Below are positions 48,874 to 59,480 of a stretch of DNA of 64,000 nt, piece by piece. Every line of letters begins with the position of its first letter. Position 1 is the stretch's first letter. Position numbers and translations under genes: made by a program. Origin of the DNA: Magnolia sinica (taxonomy: Eukaryota > Streptophyta > Magnoliopsida > Magnoliales > Magnoliaceae); NCBI RefSeq assembly GCF_029962835.1, contig NC_080587.1, positions 55,519,528 to 55,583,527 of the forward strand, given 5' to 3'. The notes under the pieces were generated by a model. It did no database searches. It worked only from the letters and a program-made list of their open reading frames with translations, and was not told where the DNA came from.

Positions 48874-49159
48874 CTGCTTTGGTTGGCCATTTCTACCCCC
48901 AATAGTTGTCACGATTATATGACCCATCTCTGTGCCATTTCCATTGACCATAGCAGTTTCCATTTCCTAGAATAAAAATTCACATTTCATAGAGAAGGCT
49001 AATATGCTATCAATAAAGCAGAGATAAGATTATATTAAAACCTACCTTGTCATCCCTGATCTTCATATCATTCATTTCTTCAAGCAACCTATCCATGCTG
49101 ATAGCATTTCCACTTGTGTTTCTCAATCCAGTCGCAGGCACCACACTAGCCGATGCCAT
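48874..49159 (-). pseudogene. Captured SHAGGY/GSK3 kinase, first two coding exons
   Basis: Exon 1 (49159-49046, 38 codons) starts ATG and encodes MASASVVPATGLRN...EEMNDMKIRDDK. It is followed by a GT donor; the intron ends in TAG at 48967. Exon 2 (48966-48874, 31 codons) encodes [16 protein letters not shown] then [15 protein letters not shown] and ends at a GT donor. This is the N-terminal extension of plant SHAGGY-related (GSK3) protein kinases, just before the ATP-binding domain. Frame, start and splice sites are all intact, but no kinase-domain exon follows; the next sequence to the left is the TFIIS-like fragment. Truncated by capture. Confidence 0.85.
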
Positions 49160-49179
49160 TTGCTGCAAATTGGGAACCA

Positions 49180-49762
49180 AATAAATCTAGTTCCAGTACA
49201 TTGCAGAATCACCTTTTTTTTTTTCTCAATAACACCCAATCCTTCACCTGCTGTAAAAAATGTAGAGGATCATTTCAGTAAACTAAACAAGCCGAAAAAA
49301 GAAAATAGTGGATTCTCCAGGCTAATCCCTCCCTAAGATTTAAAATATATATACAAGGAAAGAATCTGAGTCTTGCAACAGAAGTCCAATGCATGGACCA
49401 CTGCAAACTGGTCAATGACCATAACTCTGCCAGCCAACGCAATGTAGTGCTTTGAGGAACCCTGACCAACATTTTGTATGGCTCATTAGACTAATGAATT
49501 GTAGTTTCCTTGTTTGCTAACTATCATCCAACCCACCAACGAAGAAATTCGGGCCCACTAATGTTACTTTGCAAATAAAAAATAAAAAATCAAGATGGAT
49601 CTGTGGCAGTAGAGATTGTTTGCAGTTTCTACTCATATAGGAAATGGCATTTATCAAACAAAGTGTTGAAGGGATCGACCTCTTAACTGATTGTTCTTCA
49701 AGAAAATGGACTCTCTTTTTTTTTTGTGGGGGGGGGGGGGGGGGGATTATATAAATATATAT

Positions 49763-49796
<34 letters not shown>

Positions 49797-50540
49797 CAGT
49801 TAGATTTGAACTACAATTGAGGTACAAACATCACCTGCCATTCCAATCTAGTTGGATGATAAAGTAAAAAAAGAAAAAGAAAGGGTAGGGAGGGTGGTCT
49901 AACCAGCACATAAGTTCCAGCAAAGAGAATGCCAGCTACACCAGTAGTGACACGTGTAACTGAAAGTGTAGAGGACCTTGTTCACATGCATTTCTATATC
50001 AAGGAAATACCAAGATTACTGTCAACTTGTGTTAAACAATCAGCTAAAAGAACCAAAACAATAGAAGATGTCTTATCTTACCGCAAAAATTCAAGGAAAA
50101 GCCAAGGATAACAAGACAAAGTTGAGAATCTATTAGCATCTACAAAACTCTTAATTTAATTACACTCTAATATTAAAAAAAGAAAAAATCAAAGAAAACC
50201 ATTCCAAAAGATGGAAGCATTACATCATCCAAATGATCCCTTGCAAACAGACACAATCAACAGAACAAAGATGACCCATTTCTTGCAAACTCCGTATCTT
50301 TACAATCAAAGAGACAATAGGATGGCAGGCACAGTAGACACGTTGGCATGCATGATCAGTACAACTGGTCACAGATGACTGTTTCCCTTCTCCCAAAATA
50401 TCCATATCAAATTTCTAGAGTTTAAAAAGGTATACAGAAAATGAACTCAATTTCACATCCCCTGAAAAATATTTCTTTAAAAATAGATAATTTCAAGCAT
50501 ATCAAGATAATTTCCAAAAAGCAGACACCACATCACAAAA
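49180..50540. other. Pack-CACTA interior with unassigned coding-like patches
   Basis: Two minus-strand patches look exonic but are unidentified: about 49480-49360 (SSKHYIALAGRVMVIDQFAV) and about 49990-49898 (SSTLSVTRVTTGVAGILFAG, then TYVLV, with an AG before and GT after). A G(16) run and (AT)n lie at 49728-49797. The rest may be introns or UTR of the captured genes. Confidence 0.4.
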
Positions 50541-50547
50541 GCCATAC

Positions 50548-50846
50548 CTGGTCTGCCATTGCATATAAAATTGCAATGATGCTTGGAAGACAGCAGCAAA
50601 CAGCAATACCAATGACAGACGCCAGAGGAACACAAAAAACAACAAAGAACATGTGTAAAGTTAATAAGTATCAAGTGTGAGCATGTGCTTCAAGCCCAAA
50701 CCACAACAAGAGTAAGTTGCATATACCAGTAAAGTTGAGGTGCATCACGGGTCAAAGTTTGGCCACTAGGAGATGCCCAATAGAATCCAATGATCCACCA
50801 TATGAATGAAAACATTGTATTTGCAGACTCCAAATGCTTTGCAACA
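50548..50846 (-). pseudogene. Captured membrane RING E3 ligase exons
   Basis: Exon 50846-50727 encodes VAKHLESANTMFSFIWWIIG then FYWASPSGQTLTRDAPQLYW, flanked by AG and GT sites. A second exon, about 50656-50548, encodes [20 protein letters not shown] then [14 protein letters not shown] with a GT donor. Both match the transmembrane part of plant RING-type E3 ubiquitin ligases of the At1g12760/At1g63170 type. The RING finger itself is not included. No stop is visible within either exon. Two hydrophobic segments would be membrane-spanning. Confidence 0.75.
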
Positions 50847-51258
50847 CTGGCACAAGAATGATGGTGAGCAGATACAGTAAGTTAGGAAAGTATTATAAAT
50901 AGGGTTGGTATCTCCCACTTAAACAAGGTATTCAAAAATGGTTACATAATGTCTGTTACGTAACAGTAACAGTGGGAACCATTAGGCATTATGGGGCTTT
51001 AACAGCAGTTAAGGAAAAGATGACCCGTAGTGCCCTTATGGGCCAATACAATTTATTCATTTATTTTTAAAAAGGCAGTAATGGCCATTACGGCTGTATC
51101 TTAATCATTATTGAATGCCATGCACTTGACATCAAGTTAAGCAGATCAAAATGCATTGCCAAAATAGCACAAGCCACAATCGTTGCCAAAGTAATATTGA
51201 AAATAAGGTGCAAATAAAATTGAAACATAATGCATCAGAACTTCAAAACATGTCTCAC

Positions 51259-52060
51259 TTTTGGAGAAGAGAATGTAAATGTTACGCACTACAGTCTTGA
51301 CATCGAACCGTTCGAAATCTGCTTCAGCTCTTCCAGGCTCCTGTAAAAATAAGCGTATCAGCAATATTGACATGAGTGGATGGATTTTTGAAGGTTGAAA
51401 ATGAAGTAAGATCTTAAATAGTACATATTCCTTCTCTAGCTGAATTACCAAAGTGCCCATGGAGCATGGAGAGTCACAATCCTTGCTAATTGTTCATGAA
51501 AGGTTGCCATTTTATTTGACTGTAGAAAGGGTACTTTGAAAGATTACAACCCTCAATTTTAAGGTGTAAAAAGTTGAAACCCATGGAATTTCTAACAGCT
51601 ACATTACAAAGAAATTCCGATTTGCTTCTGTTGGAAGCAATCAATGCGTTAAAGGTGACAAGCATCATTTGCCTTAGTTTGGTGAAATCTGCACAAGTGC
51701 TGACACTTTTTTTTTTCTTTTCTTTTCTTTTTTTTTTTCAAATTCAATTTCAGTATGGCTGATGTTGTGTGCAGCTTTAATGTTCTCTAGCAGATTTCAG
51801 ATCCAACAATTAGCATAACATATTTCATTCAGTACCAATTCCTCCTAAGACGACACAAAAAAAGGGAAACTACATTACCTACCACCTCGATACGTAGAAG
51901 CCTTTGGGGAGATCTTTGCTGATGGTTTTGGAACCAGGAAGGATAAATGGCACACCTAATGTTATGAATCCCAGCAACCTCTCTGGATGAAGGATAGCGA
52001 ATAGCGAAGAGGTAAAGACTCCAAAATCCTTCAAGACAAGGAAAGTCTTCCACATCATCA
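51259..52060 (-). pseudogene. Captured soluble epoxide hydrolase exons
   Basis: The first exon (about 52060-51879) encodes FLVLKDFGVFTSSLFAILHP then ERLLGFITLGVPFILPGSK and LPKGFYVSRW. Its last codon is TAG where the family has glutamine (CAG), then GTAATG. The second exon (51340-51259), after a CAG acceptor, encodes EPGRAEADFERFDVKTVVRN then IYILFSK, followed by GTGAGA. These are adjacent exons of a plant alpha/beta-hydrolase epoxide hydrolase: the nucleophile-elbow region with KDFG, and the cap region. Catalytic acid and histidine are not captured. The C-to-T stop is consistent with methylation-driven decay. Confidence 0.75.
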
Positions 52061-54036
52061 TCACCAAGAAATTAGCATGTTAATGATTCTTGAGTAAGAA
52101 AAGAAAGAAAGTAAACAATTATAGCATAAGCAATTAACTTTGGAGTTGAGTAGCATAGTTTAAAATTCAAAACTCATATCGAATGTATTTTTCTTTCTAG
52201 ATTCTTCATTTCTTTTGACATGTACTGATCTTTCTTTGATTTCCATATTGAAAGAACATAAAAGAGGTGGAAGAAGAAGAAGAAAAGTCATAATCATCAT
52301 CGTCATCTTAGCCTTTTCTCCTAGCGATTTCAGGTTGCCTTTTAAGTGGTAGATTGGCAAGAGTTCTAAAAACGTCCCTGCCCACCAGACATTACCTTCC
52401 ATCACTAATTGATTCATGTCTGTCACTAATTTGAAAACAGGGCATTTAAGTACCTTATGAGAGTCTGTCATTGTTAATTCAACAGTTCAACTCCTGAGCT
52501 GACTAATTACATTGGTACAAGTAAAACTTAAAATTAATACTGAAAGAAGTATTTTATTTATTTATTTTTTTCTATTTTCTTCCCTAATTCCTCTGATTTA
52601 TATATGCTCTATCTTTCTACATGTTTTGTGTTATTTTAAAAGGAAATACAAAAGCAGGAAGGAGACTGAAGTGCCATATGCAGAAGGACGGAGAAGTTTA
52701 CAATTTCTATAGTCATCTTTTCATTTCTCTAATATTCCATTATATTAAAGATGTTCTGTATTAAGATTTGATTCAAAACTCAGAAAATCAAAAAGCAACC
52801 ATATTTTTCTGAATTAAAATTCCTCATGTTTGAAGTAAACTTGGATTCGAGCCTGTCTTTTTAATGAAATTCATTCAATGCATTAAAAACAAAACAAAAA
52901 AAAAAGAAAAAAAGAAAGAAAGAAAGAAAGAAAGAAACGTAATTTCTGTAGCTATCAGGCACCTTTTGGATGCCAAAGGAATGAGAATGAATGTAAGTAT
53001 CCTTGCTAACAAAGGAATAAGAATGCCCATTCCACCATGCATTCATATGATATCTTTCTTGTGTGTGTGTGTATGTATCAAAATGAAAAGGTGCCAGAAA
53101 TCTCATCATTCTGCTTAAATATTTGAGAAACAGGATCTAAGCCTCTAGTTTGTTCTTTAGGGAACAAACTTTGCACCAATCACTAACACAATTGGAGGGC
53201 CGAATATAAAGCCCCTAGCCTCGACTCCTATAAGCATACCAAATTCAATATCAAATCCATTAAATTAAGTGCCTTCTTAGGTATAAGAGCTTTTGTCCAT
53301 CAAACCTTTTGAACAGATCAGATGTTATGCACATATGACACTAGGTAGAAAAGGATTGGCTATATGTAGAAGTTTGTGTACAGTCGCTGCATGAGTAGTG
53401 GATATTTCAAGATTTAAATAACTGTAAGTTCCAGAAAAGGATTGGCTATATGTAGAAGTTTGTGACAACATTCAGGTGTGGTGACCAATGACTCGGTACA
53501 TAAACAGACTTTAATATGCACTTCTAGCCATGGATTTGTGGCCTCTAAAGGAACGGTGAAGATTAAAAGATAGAGATATCATAGAATGCTCAGTCTGAGA
53601 GTTGGCCCACTAAACTCAGTTTTCAATTTGTACTTGGCATTAGTTTGGGTGGTCCATGTACTATGAACGACTCAGATTTGAAGACCTTGTTGTGGTTTAT
53701 TTGTTTGGCCCTGTTGAGTGGTTAAGGATCTTTCCAATAACTGACAACTTCAAAATCTAAAACTGCAGTTCTTTCCATAAAGATTGACACAATTCAACAT
53801 TCTCAAATGAAAAAAAAAAAAAAAAAAAAACAAGAACGGAGAAAAGAGAAACCTCAGAAACTGACTCCCTTCCAGATCACTGCCACCTTCCATGGCAAAA
53901 TCCAAAGCACAAAGTTCATTCCCTTTGGTTCACAAACATCTCCCTCAAAAGATCTAAATGACAAACAGTTACAAATAAGGCTTGACAATTGACAGCCAGA
54001 TTCGTTTGTGATGCGAAGGCAGATAAAACTCACCAA
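52061..54036. other. Pack-CACTA interior, no assignable gene
   Basis: A minus-strand open block at 52471-52160 begins MTDSHKVLKCPVFKLVTDMN but no family was recognised. Elsewhere low-complexity tracts (GAAA at 52900-52935, GT at 53060-53074, poly(A) at 53808-53831) and AT-rich intron-like sequence. A ~20-bp phrase, AAAAGGATTGGCTATATGTA, occurs at 53350 and 53436. Confidence 0.4.
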
Positions 54037-54123
54037 AGCCTCTCTTCCTTTCGATGCTCCAGATCTGGAAGATTTCTTCCCAAACAGAGCCATCTTGATC
54101 CATTTTCCTGGAGATTTCCCCAT
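54037..54123 (-). pseudogene. Captured IQD (IQ-domain) gene, first coding exon
   Basis: ATG at 54123 starts MGKSPGKWIKMALFGKKSSR then SGASKGREAL, ended by GTGAGT. This is the highly conserved N-terminus of plant IQD calmodulin-binding proteins. The upstream sequence to about 54660 is GA-rich and contains AACCCTAA words, consistent with captured 5' UTR or promoter. The calmodulin-binding IQ motifs are not present. As the fragment furthest 5' on the minus strand, with start codon and donor intact, it could act as first exon of a chimeric transcript. Confidence 0.75.
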
Positions 54124-54556
54124 ACTGCAACTGCTAAAGCATATACCCTAAAACCTCTAAAACCCAGAATTCAAGCCTTGCACAAGATCCAGACACCAGA
54201 AACAGCTCAAACTCCATTTGAATACAAGCACAAATGCCACCAGACCATTCCAACACTATTTACCACTTTACCGCAGCATGAGAATAAAATCAGAGGATCT
54301 AAAACCCTATCTAGAAAAGAAAAACCCTAACCTTATAATGATTCAGTGGAATTTTGTTTATTTCGATCCACCAGATCTCGCTAAAATCCCCATAATCAGA
54401 GAGAAAAAAAAAAAAACCCACCAAAATTCACCTCTCCAATGCAGTATCAGAGAATCAAGGAAGAGAGAGAGAGAGAGTGGTGAATGTCGTAATCAAACCA
54501 TAAACACTGGAAAGGAAGCCAGCAAACAAAACTGAAAACCTTGCCACGATCTTCTG

Positions 54557-54561
<5 letters not shown>

Positions 54562-54612
<51 letters not shown>

Positions 54613-54877
54613 TCGGAGATCTGAAGCTTACCATAGGAATGTAGCTCTTTGAAACCCTAATTCAACCATTCCTCAACTCCAAAAACCAGAAAAATACCTA
54701 ATTAGGATTTCAACATTGAATTAGGGTTTCAACATAGTAAATCCCTAATTAGGGTTTCAACATTGTAAATCCCTAATTAGGAAATCACCAAGGTTGAAAT
54801 TGATGAAATCTAGACTCTTGCCTGTTTCAGATCTTCATCTAAGCCCTGAAATTAATGGCAGCTCGTGCGCACGCGTG

Positions 54878-54921
<44 letters not shown>

Positions 54922-54984
54922 GGGTAGGAAGAAGCTGAGAGTCACGCGAGAGAGAGAGTCGGGGGTAGGAAGAAGGTGAGAGTC

Positions 54985-55015
<31 letters not shown>
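54562..55015. repeat. (GA)n microsatellites and short tandem repeats
   Basis: (GA)n at 54562-54609, 54881-54917 and 54987-55015. A ~34-bp repeat with ATTAGGGTTTCAACAT at 54700-54780, and a ~43-bp repeat with GTCGGGGGTAGGAAGAAG at about 54917 and 54958. Confidence 0.85.
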
Positions 55016-55017
<2 letters not shown>

Positions 55018-55139
55018 GAGAGCGAAATGGAAATCGTGGTTTGTCTTTATTTTTAAGAGACATCCGTGGGCCCACTTTTAAATAGCGCCGGTGCATGTTG
55101 CACCCAAAGTGCCGGTTTTACCCATTTTTGTTGGTGGTG

Positions 55140-55715
55140 AATGATCGAACGGGCTAGATCATAATTAGCTTTAATTACAAATACTTTGGCCCATCCATTG
55201 TGTTGACCATTGATAAAATGCAAGGATAATTAGAACAGAACTCTAGATATGGGGAGCTATGGGTAGAGCTTCATGATGGATGGTCGTCATATACATGATT
55301 GGATCTTTTTGGCGTATATAATTTGAACGTCCATTTTCTTTGCAAAAAGACAGCTGGCAAGGGTTATCATATAAATGTAGTTAATGAGATCTATGGTCTT
55401 TCTTTGATTTGATGCGCCTGAATTGGTTGGAACTGGTGTAGGATTTCTTCTTGCCTCTTGGGTTTTTTTTTTTTCCATAGTTTGTCCCAACTGAAGTGTG
55501 AAATGGCCCCTTTTTTAGGCCTCCTAAATAGTGTAGCCCACGTGATTGAAAAATCTGATCATGCAAATACGGACACATGTGAGAACACATGACTTTAGCC
55601 AATTTTTTGCCAAGTATTTAACCTAACATTAAGATCAAAATTACCTTAGAAGAACATAATTGTAAATATCTTCACACATGCGAAGATAACAATGTACAAT
55701 ATGAAGGAGAAATCT
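55140..55715. repeat. Tandem duplication, copy 1 right part
   Basis: Continues copy 1 after the CACTA element. It matches 56231-56780 (shared: CCATTGATAAAATG, ATGATTGGATC, AACCTAACATTAAGAT, CACACATGCGAAGATA). Its end runs directly into copy 2. Confidence 0.75.
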
Positions 55716-55851
55716 GAAGAATTTACTGGTGAAGGCTCTTCTTTCCCGGGCTATACTCTCTCTCTGTTGCTCTTAGGTTTAGGGTTTTCTGAATATCTTG
55801 CAGCTCTCTCCTTTAAATAGAGAGAGCCCTAATTTTAGAAGATTCCACTAC

Positions 55852-55918
<67 letters not shown>

Positions 55919-56790
55919 CGTAGGTTTTGACAAAACAAAATTCCTATAGTATTGAGAGTCAATCCCTTAACCTATCCCTCTACCAAAAATGTTTTTACTA
56001 ACTAGCTAGGTGCTTGTTTCTGTTAACAAAGAAGAAATCAAATTATTAATTTTTTTTTATCATGTTCTCGCATGAGTCACAAAAATCAGGGTCATTACAA
56101 TAGAAAATGCCATTTCTTTAAATTTTCTCATAATAAGATCAAATTGACTATGAAGCAGCTTGGGGAGTTGATGGTGGGGCCACCTAATGGGTGATGCACA
56201 TTCATGCTCAGACCACTTAGCCATAAATAATCTAACGTGTTAGATTATACTTAGTTTTAAATGCAAATATTTTTGCCCATCCATTTTGTTGACCATTGAT
56301 AAAATGGCAAGGATAATTAGATCAGAACTATATGGGGAGCTAGGGGTAGTGCCTCATGATGGATGGTCCTCACATAAATGATTGGATCCTTTTGGCGTAC
56401 ATAATTTGGATGTCCATTTTTGGCGTACATAATTTGGTTTTCGTATAAATGTGATTAATGAGATCTATGGCCTTTCTTTGATGCTCCTGAATTGGTTCGA
56501 ATTGATGTACGATTTCTTCTTGCCACTTTCCTTTTTTTCTTCATATCGTGGCCCAACTGAAGTTTTAAATGGCGTGATTTTTAGGCCTTCTAAATAGTGT
56601 AGCCCTCGTATTTGAAAAATCTGATCATCCAAGCATTGGCACATGTGATAAAATGTGAATTTAACCTTCTTCTTTTTTTCTTTGCCAAGTATTCAACCTA
56701 ACATTAAGATGAAAATTACCATAGAAGAACAAAATTGTAAATAAATTCACACATGCGAAGATAGCAATGTACGATGTGAAGGACAACTAT
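55716..56790. repeat. Tandem duplication, copy 2
   Basis: Uninterrupted copy carrying the empty CACTA target site at about 56219-56231. Contains an (AT)n run at 55854-55916 where copy 1 has poly(T). No coding signal. The strong similarity to copy 1 in order and orientation defines a direct duplication of about 1 kb. Confidence 0.72.
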
Positions 56791-58329
56791 GAGAAGGTAA
56801 CTCATCCCCTTTCACGAAGAGCATAGCATGTATGAAAGAGTAGGTCTAGCATGAGAGAAAAGAGCCATTTGGGCTAGCCAAGGAGACTGCCTATAGGACC
56901 ATGTATACATTTCAATTGAATGGCTCATGTATGCACATGAGCGTATTGAAATGCATGTGAACGTATGCATAGGCAAGTCATTCTTGGCTACCTAAGAAGG
57001 CTCTTTACCTTCATGTAAGATCTCTCTTCCTCTGCTCATTCCTTTGTGTACTGGAATTCCGTTCCTTGGCTTACAAACTTCACTATTTATAGGCAGGTGA
57101 ACGAAAGAACGGATTCGTTTGCACACTTCATTATTTCATTTTTCTCTATTCTTCTAGAGGCCTCATCACCCACTTTCAATCCTATTGTGCCCATGTGGAA
57201 TATATTCTCATGATATACATGCACTGTTTCATGAAAGAGGAATGCTGTTATGATGTTTTTTGCTTCAGGAAGTTACATGAAGTGTTGGCCAACACAGCTA
57301 AACCACACATGTGGTTCATGTGAGTGGCAATCAGAACCGTCAATTAGTTTGGATGTCATATATATGAATTGGCCAGAAGCAAAAAAACTGAGGTGATGAC
57401 TCGATTGATGGCATGGGATCATTTGTGAGGAAATGGAGGGTTAGCACAAAGTTGATAAGAAATGGAAAAGCTTAAAGTTAGTATAAGATTAGAATAATAT
57501 AATCACTACCATTTTTGAGGTATTTCTCATCTACGTGGTGCTCCACTGTATTAACAATAGATTTTCAGCTTCATGGAACTTCCTATAGAGCTTGCATTAT
57601 AGTTTAGCTTTTTTTCTTGTTTGTTGTTGTGTTAATATTTGCTTATGAAGCAGCGGTCCAACAGGGGTTTTTTTTTTTTTTTTTTTTAGTAAATAAAAAA
57701 TAAAAAATAAAAAATAAAAAATAAAAAAAGAAGAATGGGAAGAAGTAGACAAGAAACCGAAGGTTGGAAGCCTTCCATTGCGTTACTGGTTCACCTTTGA
57801 TATCTTCCAACGGGTTTGTCCTGACTCTCCACTAATGTAGGCCAAGTGGCTTTGACCACACTTTAAAGCGAACGGTTCTCAAAATCTCAACAGAAAGCCT
57901 TATCTCCAAGGCCAATAGTAAACTTTAGTGACAACGCCCTGATGAGAGGATTACATCTGGTTGCTTTAACTTCACTTTAAGGACTCATTTTTAATTCTAA
58001 CAACAGTATTTCACCTATTTCATAAGTTATGCCATTCCAAACAACTTTACGCTCAGCCGCCTAAACGCGTCCATATGCACAATATGACACACGTGTGGAC
58101 ATCAGAGCCATCCATCGGGTTTTCCCACACCATGTCAATGCTATTCACACAAAATCCAAGCGGGTCCAATCCAATGAACGAATAAAAACTTGCTTTTATC
58201 TTTTCCCTTGGGAGCAATGTTGGTTTAACGTCCACATTGTAAGTGTAGTGTGGTTAAATGTCCGCATTATGACTTTCCCTTGGGCCCACTGTTAGGCCCA
58301 TATGTGTAGCTGTCTAGGCCCATCTTCAT
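56791..58329. other. Gene-free stretch
   Basis: No conserved ORF. Poly(T) at about 57667-57688 followed by (AAAAAT)n at 57692-57727. The word ATGTATG/GCATGT recurs around 56880-56970. Nothing else recognised. Confidence 0.5.
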
Positions 58330-59480
58330 TATGAACATCATCCACCCCATATAACATATTTAATTCCATGATTCATGATCATATGCATCATACGTATGCT
58401 TGATATGAGAAATGGTTGATCATAGCATAGCCTTCGGGCGATTGTTTAAGGGGCTCCGTGAGTGTTGCCCTACATGAAGCAGAACGCGAGATTTTGCATG
58501 AATAGTGTGATTCATGCATCCGCATTGTGTGGTATGGTTCTACGTCCTGCGACATCGGGAGTAACCTCTGGACGTATCGTGGTTGGCGGGATTGGATACC
58601 GAAAATCATTTGTTCTACATGGGGTGCGATAGATATCCAGTGAAAGTCCCTAAACCCTTATGGTACCAGGAGGTTGCTCCAACGCTAGCCAAGTGGGTGC
58701 ATGGCGTGAGTCCGATACGACGGTTGCGCTTTCCACGTGTCGTGGTCGGTTGGAAGGGGGTGCGGCCTTACCGCCCAAGAGGAGGTAGACTGAGTTCGAC
58801 CGGCTCGAGGAATGGGTCCGCTATTGACAGCCGAGCCCGATATTGGCGGCGGATAGTGAGGTCTTTTCCACTCACCTTATTGCGCGCGATGGGGCGGCAA
58901 TCGGCTTGGAGTGTACTAGACCCGGTGATATTCCAAATTTGAGCCGTATTGACATGTGGACTTAGATGAGGATTTGTATGCTTGACTTGCATTTCGCATT
59001 GCATGGCCTTGGAATGGCCGACATCATTCTTTGCACCGCATGGCCTTGGTACGGCTAATGAGATTCTTAGCATTCATCAGCATGTTCCGCATTACTCTGA
59101 TACTGCATGACTACATTATCACCTTGAGCATACACTTTCACCACCCTCTAAGCTTTCTATAAGCTTATGCACGACCGTTGCGTGCAGGTGACGTTGGATC
59201 GCAGCAGCGCTGAGCTTGGACGCGTGGCTGATCTTTAGGAGCTCTTTTGGTCTATCTTCATTGTATTTCCCTTATGCTCATTGTACTTGTAAAGTTTTTG
59301 ATTATAGTGAAAATGTGATGGAGTTTTTGGTTGTTGTTTGTGGGTTATGCCTTTGGATATGCTTATTACGAATCAAACTGATGTTGAAAATCCTCCTTGT
59401 AGCATCTCAGGATCGGAACCTGGCGAATGGGCGCTGTGATGATTGGAAGGGAAATCAACTATCTACTATACCCAGGAGAC
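58330..59480 (+). repeat. Degenerate Gypsy-like LTR, plus orientation
   Basis: Related to the reverse complement of 62714-64000. Shared phrases include GTGCAGGTG.CGTT followed by GCAGCAGCG, ACCCTCTAAGCTTTC, and GAATGGGCGCTG (versus TTATGGGCGCTG). Two copies of GCATGGCCTTGG lie at about 59002 and 59039. The expected 3' terminus (GGGGCATGACA) is missing, so it is truncated near 59480. Left limit uncertain. Confidence 0.55.

Larger units (their letters stand above)
47696..55139. mobile_element. Pack-CACTA transposon with captured gene fragments
   Basis: The left terminus is CACTACAAGAATTGGG, the standard CACTA start. The right terminus is the diverged complement CCCATTTTTGTTGGTGGTG. AAT is found on both sides (47693-47695 and 55140-55142), the 3-bp target duplication of this superfamily. 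Subterminal repeats around GCGCCGGTAAAAG are dense at 47730-48000 and recur near 55085-55125. The tandem duplicate at 56225 shows the uninterrupted site (CCATAAATAATCTAACG). No transposase domain was found. The interior carries fragments of at least five host genes, all on the minus strand. Confidence 0.85.

Noticed and set aside
53854..54123. IQD-like reading frame as a complete 89-residue gene
   Set aside because: Only the first ~30 residues match the family. The rest is intron read-through after the GTGAGT donor.
58053..58295. Short ORFs on both strands near 58.1 kb
   Set aside because: No domain or conserved motif. The region has no splice or coding signal.
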